Part shown: positions 31,069 through 39,387 of the stretch, one piece after another
Numbering within the stretch: position 1 is the stretch's first letter
Layout of the letters: every line of letters begins with the position of its first letter
From: Variovorax sp. Sphag1AA
Lineage (GTDB): Bacteria; Pseudomonadota; Gammaproteobacteria; Burkholderiales; Burkholderiaceae_C
NCBI RefSeq assembly: GCF_014192575.1
Contig: NZ_JACHYC010000001.1
Span: 1,178,001-1,242,000, forward strand
Length of the DNA stretch: 64,000 nucleotides
Reading direction: 5' to 3'
The notes under the pieces: model-generated
Told to the model about the DNA's origin: nothing
Database searches by the model: none
Seen by the model: the letters and a program-made list of their open reading frames with translations, nothing else
Made by a program: the position numbers and the translations under genes

Positions 31069-32973
31069 TTAGAGCAACTGTTTGATCTGTTCGAGCGTGG
31101 TCGGGTCGTCAATCGTCGTCAGGTCGCCGGGGTCACGGTGCTCGCAGACGGCCTGGATGGCTCGGCGAAGCAGTTTGCCGCTGCGGGTCTTGGGCAAGGC
31201 GGTCACGAAGCGCACCCGCGCCGGCCGGGCTAGTGCGCCCAGGTCGTCAGAGACCCGTTTCATGATTTCGCCTTCCAGGCGCAATGCCAGATCGGCATCG
31301 GAGACGGCCCCGGCTTCCTTGGATACGACGAAGGCCAACGCGACCTGTCCTTTCAGTTGATCCGCGACGCCGACCACCGCCACTTCGGCGACGCTCGTGT
31401 GTCCGGAGATGCTTTCCTCGATCTCGCGCGTGCCGAGGCGATGGCCGGCGACGTTGATCACGTCGTCGGTGCGGCCCAGGATGTAGTAATAGCCGTCCTC
31501 GTCGCGGATGCCCCAATCGAAGGTCGAATAGACCAGCTTGTCCGGGATGCTCTTCCAGTAGGTGTTGACGAAGCGCGCGTCGTCGCGCCAGACCGTCTGC
31601 ATGAAGCCGGGCGGCGTCGGGCCTTCGATGACGACCACGTCCTTCTCGTTGGCGCCTGTGAGCTCCTCGCCGGTGGATTCGTGGAGGATCTTGACCTTGT
31701 AGCCGTACATCGGAATGCCGGGGCTGCCGAACTTGCTCGGCGTGCGCTCGACGCCGTTCGCCACGGTGAGGATCGGCCAGCCGGATTCGGTCTGCCAGTA
31801 GTTGTCGATGATCGGCACGCCCAATCCATCGCTGATCCAGCGGGCGGTCGGTTCGTCCAGCGGCTCGCCGGCCAGGAAGAGCGCGCGCAGGCTCGACAGG
31901 TCGTATTTCTTGAGCAGCGCCGGGTCCTGCTTCTTGAGCACCCGCACCGCGGTCGGTGCGCTGAACATCACCGTCACCTTGTACTTCTCGACCAGCCGCC
32001 ACCAGATGCCGCCATCCGGCTGACGGTCGATGCCCTGCGTGGGAAGGCCCTCATACATGATGGTCGCCATCCCGGCGATCAGGGGACCGTAGACGATGTA
32101 GCTGTGGCCCACCACCCAGCCGATGTCGCTGGTCGAAAAATACGTCTCGCCCGCGCGGCCGTCGAAGATGTGCTTCATGCTCGCCGCCAGCGCCACCGCG
32201 TAGCCACCCGTATCGCGCTGCACGCCCTTGGGCTTGCCGGTGGTGCCACTTGTATAGATGGTGTAGCTGATGTCCGTCGCATCGAGCCAGGTGCACGGCA
32301 CCTGCGCATCCATATGTTTTTCGCGCAAGCTGGCTGCCAGATGGTCGCGCCCTTCGGTCAGGTCCATGGGTGCGAGACCGCGGTCGACCAGCAGCACGGC
32401 CGACGGCTTGTGCGACGACAGGCGGATCGCCTCGTCGAGCAGCGGCTTGTACGCGAGCACCTTGTTGCCGCGCGAGCCCGCGTCGGCGCTGACGATGACT
32501 TTCGGCGTTGCATCCTCGATGCGCGACGCCAGCGAACCGCTCGCAAAGCCGCCGAACACCACGCAGTGGACCGCACCGATGCGCGCACAGGCCAGCATCG
32601 CGAACGCTGCCTCCGGAATCATCGGCATATAGATCAGCACGCGGTCGCCCTTGCCCACGCCAAGCTCCATCAGGCTCGCTGCGGTGCGCTGGACTTCGGC
32701 ATGAAGCTCGTCGAAGGAATAGGTCTTTTCGACGCCCGTTTCGGTCGAAACGAAGATCAGCGCCGGATGATCGCCCCGCTCTGCGAGGTGCCTGTCGACC
32801 GCGTTGTGGCAGAGGTTGGTCGTCCCGCCGGCGAACCATTTTGCGAAAGGCGGATTGCTGGCATCGAGGATCTGCCCGGGCGGCGTCTTCCAGTCGATGA
32901 GCTTCGCCTGCTCGTCCCAGAAGGCCTCCGGCGCTTCGATGGAACGGCGATAGAACTCTGCGTAGCGGTCCAT
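31069..32973 (-). CDS. prpE: Propionate-CoA ligase PrpE
   Basis: PrpE activates propionate to propionyl-CoA through an adenylate. The 634-residue protein is an ANL-family enzyme with TSGTTGKPKG, the acyl-pocket region NYWQTESGWPIL (Trp after Gly, as in PrpE rather than the GG of acetyl-CoA synthetase), and the C-terminal RSGKLLRR whose lysine (about 600) is the catalytic, acetylation-sensitive residue. The N-terminus (DRYAEFYRRSIEAPEAFW) is also PrpE-like. ATG 32973 has GGAG upstream. It stands alone beside the suc genes; no methylcitrate-cycle genes are in the window. Confidence 0.88.
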   Translation of the reverse strand: MDRYAEFYRRSIEAPEAFWDEQAKLIDWKTPPGQILDASNPPFAKWFAGGTTNLCHNAVDRHLAERGDHPALIFVSTETGVEKTYSFDELHAEVQRTAASLMELGVGKGDRVLIYMPMIPEAAFAMLACARIGAVHCVVFGGFASGSLASRIEDATPKVIVSADAGSRGNKVLAYKPLLDEAIRLSSHKPSAVLLVDRGLAPMDLTEGRDHLAASLREKHMDAQVPCTWLDATDISYTIYTSGTTGKPKGVQRDTGGYAVALAASMKHIFDGRAGETYFSTSDIGWVVGHSYIVYGPLIAGMATIMYEGLPTQGIDRQPDGGIWWRLVEKYKVTVMFSAPTAVRVLKKQDPALLKKYDLSSLRALFLAGEPLDEPTARWISDGLGVPIIDNYWQTESGWPILTVANGVERTPSKFGSPGIPMYGYKVKILHESTGEELTGANEKDVVVIEGPTPPGFMQTVWRDDARFVNTYWKSIPDKLVYSTFDWGIRDEDGYYYILGRTDDVINVAGHRLGTREIEESISGHTSVAEVAVVGVADQLKGQVALAFVVSKEAGAVSDADLALRLEGEIMKRVSDDLGALARPARVRFVTALPKTRSGKLLRRAIQAVCEHRDPGDLTTIDDPTTLEQIKQLL

Positions 32974-33137
32974 ATAGGTTGTCTCCTAGTTCAGATTTTC
33001 CGAATGCCTGAAAACTGAATTCATAATTATTGGCAGCCCGCTTGCGGGGAACTGACAAGGCCCGAAGTGGTGGCATCGGATGGACGCCCCTACCCACAAC
33101 GGCATCAACGTACGAAGGTGGAACTTGCGACGCGACG

Positions 33138-33575
33138 TCAGCCGCTGGGCATCTGCGCGCAAGTCCCGGTGCCGATCGACCCTCTCATATCCACGAACGA
33201 GAACCTGTTCGCGTCACGGGGCTCCTTGTTGCCGGTATAGATCCTGAGCACGATCACCGAGCCACCGGCAGGTTCGATAAAGAGCGCCGTCGCAGAGTCG
33301 TTGGGGTCGTCACCCCTTTGCCGGACCTGGAAGTTCAGTCTCCACACGGTGCTTCCGGAACTCAGGTAGCGAACCGATCCAGTGGCCTCGTCATAGAGCA
33401 GCATTTCACCCACGCGCTGGAAGTGCATGAGGATCGGATCTTCTTTCTGCGGCTCGAGCGCGCCGCCCGGCTTGACCTCGTAGACATGGCGAAGGGTGCA
33501 CCGCCAGACGGCCGCGTGCGCCGACACGCCCCACGAGGCAAGCCATACGACAAGCAGCAACCGAGAACAGACCAT
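33138..33575 (-). CDS. Hypothetical exported protein, 145 aa
   Basis: I do not recognise the family. There is a signal peptide (LLLVVWLASWGVSAHA, cleavage near residue 21) and a mature domain of ~124 residues predicted mostly beta, with VWRLNFQVRQRGDDPNDSATALFIEP. Two cysteines (in WRCTLRH and GTCAQM) sit at the two ends of the mature part and could be disulfide-linked. It lies 59 bp upstream of the chrA stop on the same strand. It may be periplasmic or secreted. Confidence 0.7.
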   Translation of the reverse strand: MVCSRLLLVVWLASWGVSAHAAVWRCTLRHVYEVKPGGALEPQKEDPILMHFQRVGEMLLYDEATGSVRYLSSGSTVWRLNFQVRQRGDDPNDSATALFIEPAGGSVIVLRIYTGNKEPRDANRFSFVDMRGSIGTGTCAQMPSG

Positions 33576-33634
33576 GAGGCACCTTCGGGCGGGTCCAGGT
33601 GCGCACCATTCTGCCTGCGCATCAGCGCTTCGGC

Positions 33635-34855
33635 TCAGCCAAGAAAGGCCCAGCCGGCCACAGCCGCCAGCAGCACCACGAGGAGCGGCGACATGCGGGC
33701 GTAGACGAGCAGTGCGAACGCCGCAAGCGCGGCGGCGAAGTCGGCCCGGGTGTGGATCGCGCTCGTCCAGACCGGGTCGTACAACGCGGCCAGCAGGATG
33801 CCGACCACGGCTGCATTGATCCCCGCCATTGCCGACTGCACGGACGCCTGCCGCCGCAGGGCATCCCAGAAAGGCACCGCCCCAACCACCAGCAGGAACG
33901 CCGGCACGAAGATCACGACCAGCAACGTGAGCCCGCCTGTCCAGCCTGACAGCGGCCCGTGCATCACCGCGCCCAGATAGGCCGCAAACGTGAACAAGGG
34001 ACCGGGCACGGCCTGCGCCGCGCCATAGCCGGCCAGGAACTGCTCATTCGTGACGACCCCAGCCGGGACGACGGTCGCCTGCAACAAGGGCAGCACCACG
34101 TGGCCGCCACCGAACACGAGGGCGCCGGCACGGTAGAAGCCGTCGATGAGCATCCACAACTGCGACCCGGTCGCCAGCGCGATGAGCGGGAGACCGATCA
34201 GAAGCCCGAAGAAAACCGACAACGCGACAACGCCCGAAGTCCTTGAAACCCCATAGCTCCGATGGGCGACTGGCTGCTGCGGTGGCAGCTTCAACATGCG
34301 CCACCCGACGAGTCCCGCGATCACGATGGCGATGACTTGCGACATCGAAGTCGGAAGCACCAGGACCAGCAGCGCCGCGACGACGGCGATGGCGGCGCGT
34401 GCGCGATCCGGGCACAGGTTCCTCGCCATGCCCCAGACCGCTTGTGCCACCACAGCGACTGCGGCGACCTTCAAGCCGTGCACCGCACCGCTTCCGGCAA
34501 GCGCTCCCGAATGCTCGATGCCGTAGGCGAACGCGATGAGAGCGATGGCGGATGGCAATGTGAATCCGCACCAGGCAGCCAATGCGCCGAGCCAGCCGGC
34601 GCGTGTGAGCCCGATCGCCAACCCGACCTGGCTGCTGGCCGGACCGGGAAGAAACTGGCAAAGGGCGACGAGGTCCGAGTAGCTGCGCTCGTCGAGCCAG
34701 CCACGACGCTCCACGATCTCGGCACGGAAATAGCCCAGGTGCGCAACCGGACCACCAAAGGAGGTCAGCCCGAGCTTCAGAAAGGCAAGCAGCACCTCGA
34801 GGGCGCTGCCATTCTCGCGCGCGGGTGCGGTGTCGTCGTGGGTCTCAGGGGGCAT
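33635..34855 (-). CDS. chrA: Chromate transporter, CHR family (fused two-domain)
   Basis: ChrA exports chromate from the cytoplasm using the proton motive force. The 406-residue protein contains two CHR domains: the first begins LLAFLKLGLTSFGGPVAHLGYFR with QFLPGPASSQVGLAIG, and the second repeats the pattern as GALVFGGGHVVLPLL and GYGAAQAVPGPLFTFAAYLG. About ten to twelve hydrophobic helices are visible. It starts with ATG 34855 and is divergent from the VIT-type transporter with 85 bp between them. No chrB regulator is adjacent. Confidence 0.93.
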   Translation of the reverse strand: MPPETHDDTAPARENGSALEVLLAFLKLGLTSFGGPVAHLGYFRAEIVERRGWLDERSYSDLVALCQFLPGPASSQVGLAIGLTRAGWLGALAAWCGFTLPSAIALIAFAYGIEHSGALAGSGAVHGLKVAAVAVVAQAVWGMARNLCPDRARAAIAVVAALLVLVLPTSMSQVIAIVIAGLVGWRMLKLPPQQPVAHRSYGVSRTSGVVALSVFFGLLIGLPLIALATGSQLWMLIDGFYRAGALVFGGGHVVLPLLQATVVPAGVVTNEQFLAGYGAAQAVPGPLFTFAAYLGAVMHGPLSGWTGGLTLLVVIFVPAFLLVVGAVPFWDALRRQASVQSAMAGINAAVVGILLAALYDPVWTSAIHTRADFAAALAAFALLVYARMSPLLVVLLAAVAGWAFLG

Positions 34856-34940
34856 GTCCGCAGCCCCACATCAGGGTCTGTTCAGAAGGGCCCGACATTA
34901 TGCGGGGCACCCCAGTCGACATGAAGGTCACGAAGTCCCG

Positions 34941-35648
34941 ATGAAGTCACACCACCACCGCGTGCACTCCGAACGGCATCGCACGGAACACATCGGCTGG
35001 CTGCGCGCCGCCGTACTCGGCGCCAACGACGGCATCATCTCCACCGCTAGCCTGGTCGCAGGAGTTGCTGCCGCACAGGCGAGTCACGGCAACATCATGA
35101 CGACAGCAATAGCTGGCCTCGTGGCGGGCGCCATGTCCATGGCGGCCGGCGAATTCGTCTCGGTGCACTCCCAGGCCGATACAGAAAAGGCCGATCTGGA
35201 ACGGGAGCGCCAGGAACTGGCGACGGACACCGAAGCAGAGCATCGCGAGCTGACCGCGATCTATGTACGCCGGGGGCTCGAACATGGGCTTGCCAGCCAG
35301 GTCGCGACGCAGTTGATGGCGCATGACGCACTCGGTGCGCATGCGCGCGATGAACTCGGCATTTCGGATGCACTGAGTGCCCGCCCGCTTCAGGCGGCAA
35401 TGGCGTCCGCCGCAAGCTTTGCCGTGGGCGCAGCGATGCCGCTCACCGTCGTCGCGCTGGCACCCACGCATTCACTACTGCAGTGGACCGTCGTCAGCGC
35501 CATGCTCTTCCTTGCTCTGCTCGGCGCGATCGCAGCCAGCATCGGCGGTACGCCCGTGGCCAGGAGCACCCTGCGCGTGACCCTGTGGGGCACATTGGCC
35601 ATGGCGGTGACGGCGGGCGTGGGCATGCTCTTCGGCAGCACACCTTGA
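34941..35648 (+). CDS. VIT1/CCC1-family Fe2+/Mn2+ transporter
   Basis: VIT/CCC1 proteins move ferrous iron or manganese across membranes. The 235-residue protein from ATG 34941 has a His-rich cytoplasmic N-terminus, the TM1 signature LRAAVLGANDGIISTASLVAGVAAA, then GAMSMAAGEFVSVHSQADTEKADLERER leading to the charged metal-binding domain rich in Glu, and three C-terminal helices. The ATG at 34941 begins just before the His cluster; an upstream extension would overlap chrA. It is divergent from chrA and convergent with the glycine-zipper gene, with 9 bp between the stops. Confidence 0.9.
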   Translation: MKSHHHRVHSERHRTEHIGWLRAAVLGANDGIISTASLVAGVAAAQASHGNIMTTAIAGLVAGAMSMAAGEFVSVHSQADTEKADLERERQELATDTEAEHRELTAIYVRRGLEHGLASQVATQLMAHDALGAHARDELGISDALSARPLQAAMASAASFAVGAAMPLTVVALAPTHSLLQWTVVSAMLFLALLGAIAASIGGTPVARSTLRVTLWGTLAMAVTAGVGMLFGSTP

Positions 35649-35657
35649 CGCCGGCTT

Positions 35658-36125
35658 CTACTTCTTCTTGCTGCCCGTCGCCTGCAGCGAGTCGCCCTTC
35701 ACGGTGACTGCCTGTCCGACCGGTGGCGCGGAGGTCGTTTGAACCGTGCGCATGGATCCGTCCTGCATCCGCACGCTGACCTCGTAGACCGTCTTCGTAT
35801 TCTTCTTTTTCTCGACCGTGTTGCCGGCATAGGCGCCACCCGCTGCGCCTGCGACGGTAGCGACGGTCCGTCCCCTGCCGCTTCCGACCTGGTGGCCGAT
35901 CACGCCGCCCACCACACCGCCGGCGACGGCCCCGACGCCCGAGCTGGGTTTGGCGCTCTTGACCTGCCGCACGGATTCAACCTTGCCGCAGGTGGAACAG
36001 GGTTTGGGCGGCGCAGCGGCGGGCGCCTCTTCTGCGCGCAACGCTGGAGGCGCAGCCAGCAGCGCGACGAGCGCGCAGATAGGGAAGGCCAAGGCGCCAC
36101 GCGGCCTGGGTGAAGTCGATGCCAT
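35658..36125 (-). CDS. Glycine-zipper envelope protein
   Basis: This 155-residue protein has a signal peptide ending near residue 31 (LLAAPPALRAEE), a CSTCG dipole of cysteines, and a glycine-zipper 2TM motif (GVGAVAGGVVGGVIGHQVG then ATVAGAAGGAYAGNTVEKKK) related to the 17-kDa antigen/SlyB family. The C-terminal segment after EKKKNTKTVYEVSVRMQDG resembles domains that follow such zippers in other betaproteobacteria. There is no lipobox at the cleavage site. It probably sits in the outer membrane or periplasm. A possible FNR-type site lies about 100 bp upstream. Confidence 0.8.
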   Translation of the reverse strand: MASTSPRPRGALAFPICALVALLAAPPALRAEEAPAAAPPKPCSTCGKVESVRQVKSAKPSSGVGAVAGGVVGGVIGHQVGSGRGRTVATVAGAAGGAYAGNTVEKKKNTKTVYEVSVRMQDGSMRTVQTTSAPPVGQAVTVKGDSLQATGSKKK

Positions 36126-36220
36126 GCGGACCCCCTTTCCACTCCTGGTGCGAAGGCACCGGGCGCATCCGGAATCATCGCCAACGCACGCTGCCTGTCA
36201 ACGAAGCACGACCGCCGAAT

Positions 36221-36234
36221 TTGATCGCGATCAG
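36221..36234 (-). promoter_or_regulatory. FNR-like palindrome, possible class I site
   Basis: TTGAT-CGCG-ATCAG matches the FNR consensus at 9 of 10 positions and overlaps the end of the response regulator gene. At 22 bp there is no -10-like hexamer for the glycine-zipper gene, but GATGAT lies 41 bp away on the minus strand, close to class I spacing. Weak candidate. Confidence 0.35.
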
Positions 36235-36977
36235 GTGACCTCGACTTTCGCGACCAGGATGTAGCCCGCGCCGCGCACCGACTTGATGATCTGGGGGTTC
36301 GCTGGGTCTGGCTCCAGTTTGCGGCGCAGACGCCCAATCTGGACGTCGATGGTCCGGTCGAAGGGGCCCGCTTCGCGCCCACGGGTGGATTCGAGGAGGA
36401 AGTCGCGCGTCAACACGCGGTTGGGGTGGGTCGCCAGAACGCCCAGTATTTCGAATTCACCGGTAGTGAGCGAAACCTCGATGCCGCTGGGGTCGAGCAA
36501 GCGCCGCGCCGCCATGTTCAGCTCCCACCGTGCAAAGCGCAGCACCTGCCCGCTCGGCGCAGGCATCGGCGGGGCGACGGCTGGAGCGATCGGAAGCGGC
36601 GGCGCCGTACGCCGCAAGACAGCCTTGATGCGGGCCAGCAGCTCGCGCAGATCGAAGGGCTTGGTGACATAGTCGTCCGCGCCAACTTCCAGGCCCACCA
36701 CCTTGTCGATCGCGTCGCCGCGCCCGGTCACGATGATGAGGCCGCAGTGCCAGTGCTCACGCACGGCGCGCGCAATGGCGAATCCGTCTTCCCCCGGCAG
36801 ACCGAGATCGAGCAGCAGCAGCGCAGGCGCATCACGGGCCATCAGGGCCATTAGTTCACGGCCCGAATGCAAGGCGCTCACGCGAAAGCCCTGAGCCGTC
36901 AGATAGACGGTCAGCATCTGGGTAATCTCTGTCTCGTCGTCGAGAACGGCTAGGTGTGGGGCGGTAACACTGTTCAC
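36231..36977 (-). CDS. OmpR-family response regulator (orphan)
   Basis: A two-domain transcription factor of 248 residues: the receiver domain has the acidic pair Asp13/Asp14, phospho-acceptor Asp57 (LLLLDLGLPG) and Lys106 (DYVTKPFDL); after a Pro/Ala linker the winged helix ends RTIDVQIGRLRRKLEPDP...IKSVRGAGYILV. The start is GTG 36977. No histidine kinase is next to it. It follows the DksA-like gene by 57 bp on the same strand, so it may be driven by the promoter of the BON-domain gene and thus by oxygen status. Its targets are unknown. Confidence 0.93.
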   Translation of the reverse strand: MNSVTAPHLAVLDDETEITQMLTVYLTAQGFRVSALHSGRELMALMARDAPALLLLDLGLPGEDGFAIARAVREHWHCGLIIVTGRGDAIDKVVGLEVGADDYVTKPFDLRELLARIKAVLRRTAPPLPIAPAVAPPMPAPSGQVLRFARWELNMAARRLLDPSGIEVSLTTGEFEILGVLATHPNRVLTRDFLLESTRGREAGPFDRTIDVQIGRLRRKLEPDPANPQIIKSVRGAGYILVAKVEVT

Positions 36978-37034
36978 GCAGCGATCGTAGTGGCACCTCT
37001 CTCGCGCATCAACCGTGCCGCGTTCAGCCTCGAT

Positions 37035-37415
37035 TCAGCCGTGGCGCTTGCGCTCCCACGCCACCTGGCAAGCGTTGCAGCGCAGCGCCGTGGGATAGGC
37101 CATGAGCCGTCCCCGCGGAATGTCTTCGCCGCAATCGACGCATACGCCGTAGCTTTCCTTCGCCATTCGCCGCTGGGCTTCTTCGATCTCCTCCAGGCGC
37201 TGGCGATCGATGTCGATCTCGGCGAAGCGCAGGTCCTCGCTGCGCTCCTCCTCCGCGTCCTCGGCATTGTTGTGGACCTCATGTTCGTACGAGATCCTTT
37301 CCTGGAGCTTGTCTATCGGATCGGTGCGCCGGCGCAGTTCGTCGAGCGTGCGCTGCTTCAGCGCTTCGAGTTGCGCGCGTAGTTGATCGCGGTCTTCGGA
37401 TGTCAGTCGGGTCAT
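37035..37415 (-). CDS. DksA/TraR-type zinc-finger protein
   Basis: This 126-residue protein has an N-terminal coiled coil rich in Arg, Glu and Asp and a C-terminal C4 zinc finger, Cys92-X2-Cys95 ... Cys113-X2-Cys116 (GVCVDCGEDIP, LRCNACQ). That is the DksA/TraR fold that binds the RNA polymerase secondary channel. The coil is shorter than in housekeeping DksA (about 150 residues) and the tip DXXDXA motif is not evident, so it is a paralogue rather than the main DksA. It lies 21 bp after the BON-domain gene. ATG 37415 is preferred to an upstream TTG. Confidence 0.88.
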   Translation of the reverse strand: MTRLTSEDRDQLRAQLEALKQRTLDELRRRTDPIDKLQERISYEHEVHNNAEDAEEERSEDLRFAEIDIDRQRLEEIEEAQRRMAKESYGVCVDCGEDIPRGRLMAYPTALRCNACQVAWERKRHG

Positions 37416-37436
37416 GGTCCAGCCTCGGGCAGTCAA

Positions 37437-38090
37437 TCAGGATTCCACCAGCAGGTGGTTGATCACGCGTCCGACACCTGGCGCGGCCATGGCAGCACCC
37501 TGCGCCGCTCGTCGCTCGGCCCACGAATGCACCTTGCCCGACAGCGTGACCACGGCGTTGTCCACCACTATGTCGATGTGCTGCGATTCCCGATGGGCCT
37601 GGCGCAGCAGCGCTTGTTCGATGTTCCTCTGGATGTCGGCGGGACTGAACAGCGGGCGCACCGCAATGCTGTTCGTGATACCGGCGACGCCCACCAGCGA
37701 CTGCACGGCCGTCTCTGCCGCATGGCTCTGGTAGGCCCATTCGACCTCGCCCTCGAGCGTGATCCAGCCGTTCTCCACCCGCGGGCGGATCTTGCCGTCG
37801 GGCACCAGCACATGCCATAGAAGTGCACGCTCGGCGGCGTTTGCCAGGTCCTCATCGGCGCGCTCGTGGCCCGTGGGCATGTTGACGGTCATCTCCATCG
37901 CAACGGCGCGCACGCCATGCACGCGTTGGACCGCCCGTTCGACCGCGCGCTTCTCCGCGTAGCTCGTCAGCGTCCCGGTGAGATTGACCACCCCGTCCTT
38001 CACGGCCACGCCGATACCCGTCGAGCTGATTGCGGGATCGAAGTCGAGCTCGGCCAGAACATCGCTTCGGATCATTGCATCGGTTTTCAT
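37437..38090 (-). CDS. Triple BON-domain protein
   Basis: Three consecutive BON domains are visible in 217 residues: about 6-70 (IRSDVLAELDFDP...VAVKDGVVNLTGTLTSYAEK), 77-140 (ENGWITLEGEVEWAYQSHAAE) and 148-215 (VVDNAVVTLSGKVHSWAERRAA). BON domains bind phospholipid or peptidoglycan in OsmY/Kbp-type proteins. No signal peptide is seen, so it would be cytoplasmic, like the K+-binding protein Kbp. ATG 38090 has AAAGGTG upstream. An FNR-type box and a TACATT -10 element lie upstream. It leads a probable operon with the DksA-like protein and the response regulator. Confidence 0.85.
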   Translation of the reverse strand: MKTDAMIRSDVLAELDFDPAISSTGIGVAVKDGVVNLTGTLTSYAEKRAVERAVQRVHGVRAVAMEMTVNMPTGHERADEDLANAAERALLWHVLVPDGKIRPRVENGWITLEGEVEWAYQSHAAETAVQSLVGVAGITNSIAVRPLFSPADIQRNIEQALLRQAHRESQHIDIVVDNAVVTLSGKVHSWAERRAAQGAAMAAPGVGRVINHLLVES

Positions 38091-38141
38091 GAGACACCTT
38101 TCGCATGAGACAAACGAGGCGCGAACTCCCCGCTGCAGATC

Positions 38142-38183
38142 AATGTAGGGAAGACCTCGAGGTGCAAGCTTGTTCTGGATCAA
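38142..38183 (-). promoter_or_regulatory. FNR-type promoter of the BON-domain operon
   Basis: The palindrome TTGAT-CCAG-AACAA (minus strand; plus 38170-38183, 9 of 10 to consensus) is 22 bp from the -10 hexamer TACATT (plus 38142-38147). The box centre is then at about -41.5 from a start near 38135. Confidence 0.7.
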
Positions 38184-38205
38184 ACGCCGGTGTGACAGCT
38201 GCAGA

Positions 38206-38247
38206 TTGACGCAGATCAACCGGCGTTCCTGCCGACGCGCCTAGCAT
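38206..38247 (+). promoter_or_regulatory. FNR-type promoter of the first usp gene
   Basis: TTGAC-GCAG-ATCAA (38206-38219, 9 of 10) is followed after 22 bp by TAGCAT (38242-38247). The predicted start near 38254 gives a leader of ~30 nt before the GTG at 38284. Confidence 0.8.
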
Positions 38248-38283
38248 GAAAGCCATCGCCCACCTCGATAAGGAAGGACGGCC

Positions 38284-39126
38284 GTGAGCTTCAAGACGAT
38301 CCTGATCCACCTCGACTACAGCGGCCGTTGCGCGGCCCGCATCGATTTCGCCGGCGCAATGGCGAACGAACATGGCGCGCATATCGTCGGACTGCTCCCC
38401 ACGGGCCTCTACGAGGCATCGATCCCGGCCGGCATGATCGATTCGGGCGCCAAGGACTACATCGCCGAATCCGCCGCGTATCTGAAGCACCGGGCCGAAA
38501 GAATCGCCGACAACTTCCGAACCCATATGAAGACATGGCGATCGGTCTCCTTCGAGCTGCGCCAGGTGGAGGGCCTGGCCACCGATGCCCTGATCGAACA
38601 TGGGCGAACCAGCGACCTGGTGGTGCTCGGGCAGGAAGGCGGCGATATCCGGACGGACACGCCCTCCCACGGCCTCGTCGGCGAAGTGATGCTCAGCCTG
38701 GGACGACCGGTGCTGGTGGTGCCATACGCAGGTGAGTTCAAGGCCAACCCGCGTCGCATCGTGGTCGCGTGGAACCGCTCGCGCGAAGCGGCACTCGCGT
38801 TGGATGCCGCCCTGCCCTTGCTCAGGCGCGCAGACCACGTGACGCTGCTGCAGCTCGCCGGAACCAGCGAAGACGTTCGCGACGAGACTCTGCTGCAACT
38901 TCATCTGGCGGGCTGGCTCGACCGGCACGGCGTCGCGGCGACGATGGATCGCCTCGTCTGCGATGTGCCGATGTCCGATGCATTGCTGTCGCGCATCTGC
39001 GATCTGCAAGGCGACTTTCTTGTCATGGGCGGCTATGGCCACTCGCGCGTGCGCGAACTGGTTCTCGGCGGCATGACACGCGGAATCCTCGAGCACATGA
39101 CCGTACCCGTGCTCATGGCGCATTGA
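38284..39126 (+). CDS. Universal stress protein, tandem UspA domains
   Basis: A 280-residue protein with two UspA folds. The first (KTILIHLDYSG to RPVLVVPYAG) lacks a full ATP-binding glycine motif; the second ends MGGYGHSRVRELVLGGMTRGILEHMTVPVLMAH, with the G-X2-G-X9-G pattern of ATP-binding Usp proteins. Starts with GTG 38284 after AAGGAAGGA. Downstream, a 71-residue gene follows at 24 bp. Tandem Usp proteins are commonly induced by anaerobiosis in proteobacteria, which fits the FNR-type box 65 bp upstream. The paralogue at 39388 is similar over its whole length. Confidence 0.92.
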   Translation: MSFKTILIHLDYSGRCAARIDFAGAMANEHGAHIVGLLPTGLYEASIPAGMIDSGAKDYIAESAAYLKHRAERIADNFRTHMKTWRSVSFELRQVEGLATDALIEHGRTSDLVVLGQEGGDIRTDTPSHGLVGEVMLSLGRPVLVVPYAGEFKANPRRIVVAWNRSREAALALDAALPLLRRADHVTLLQLAGTSEDVRDETLLQLHLAGWLDRHGVAATMDRLVCDVPMSDALLSRICDLQGDFLVMGGYGHSRVRELVLGGMTRGILEHMTVPVLMAH

Positions 39127-39150
39127 ACATTCCCAGCGAAGAGTCCCAAA

Positions 39151-39366
39151 ATGAATCAACCTGAATCGTCCGAAGTACGCCCTCAAGACGCGTTCCTGCT
39201 TTCCGCCGTCGGGTGGCAACACCTGATTCAGGATTCGATAGGGAAGGTCCAGCAGGCGCAACTCCACGCCTGGGGAGAGATGGCGCAAACCTTCGTCGCC
39301 CTCTACCAGGATGCCTGGGACTGCTGGACCGCCCGGTTCGGCGGTGGCGTTCCCCTCGATGGCTGA
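39151..39366 (+). CDS. Small hypothetical protein, 71 aa
   Basis: No family is recognised. The protein is predicted to be mainly helical and amphipathic, with many aromatic residues (GWQHLIQDSIGKVQQAQLHAWGEMAQTFVALYQDAWDCW). The pattern of Gln/Ala-rich helices recalls short phasin-like proteins, but the similarity is only general. It lies 24 bp after the tandem usp gene and is likely in the same FNR-controlled transcript; its stop faces that of the next usp gene across 21 bp. Confidence 0.65.
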   Translation: MNQPESSEVRPQDAFLLSAVGWQHLIQDSIGKVQQAQLHAWGEMAQTFVALYQDAWDCWTARFGGGVPLDG

Positions 39367-39387
39367 AGCGTCATCCGCGCTGCGGCA

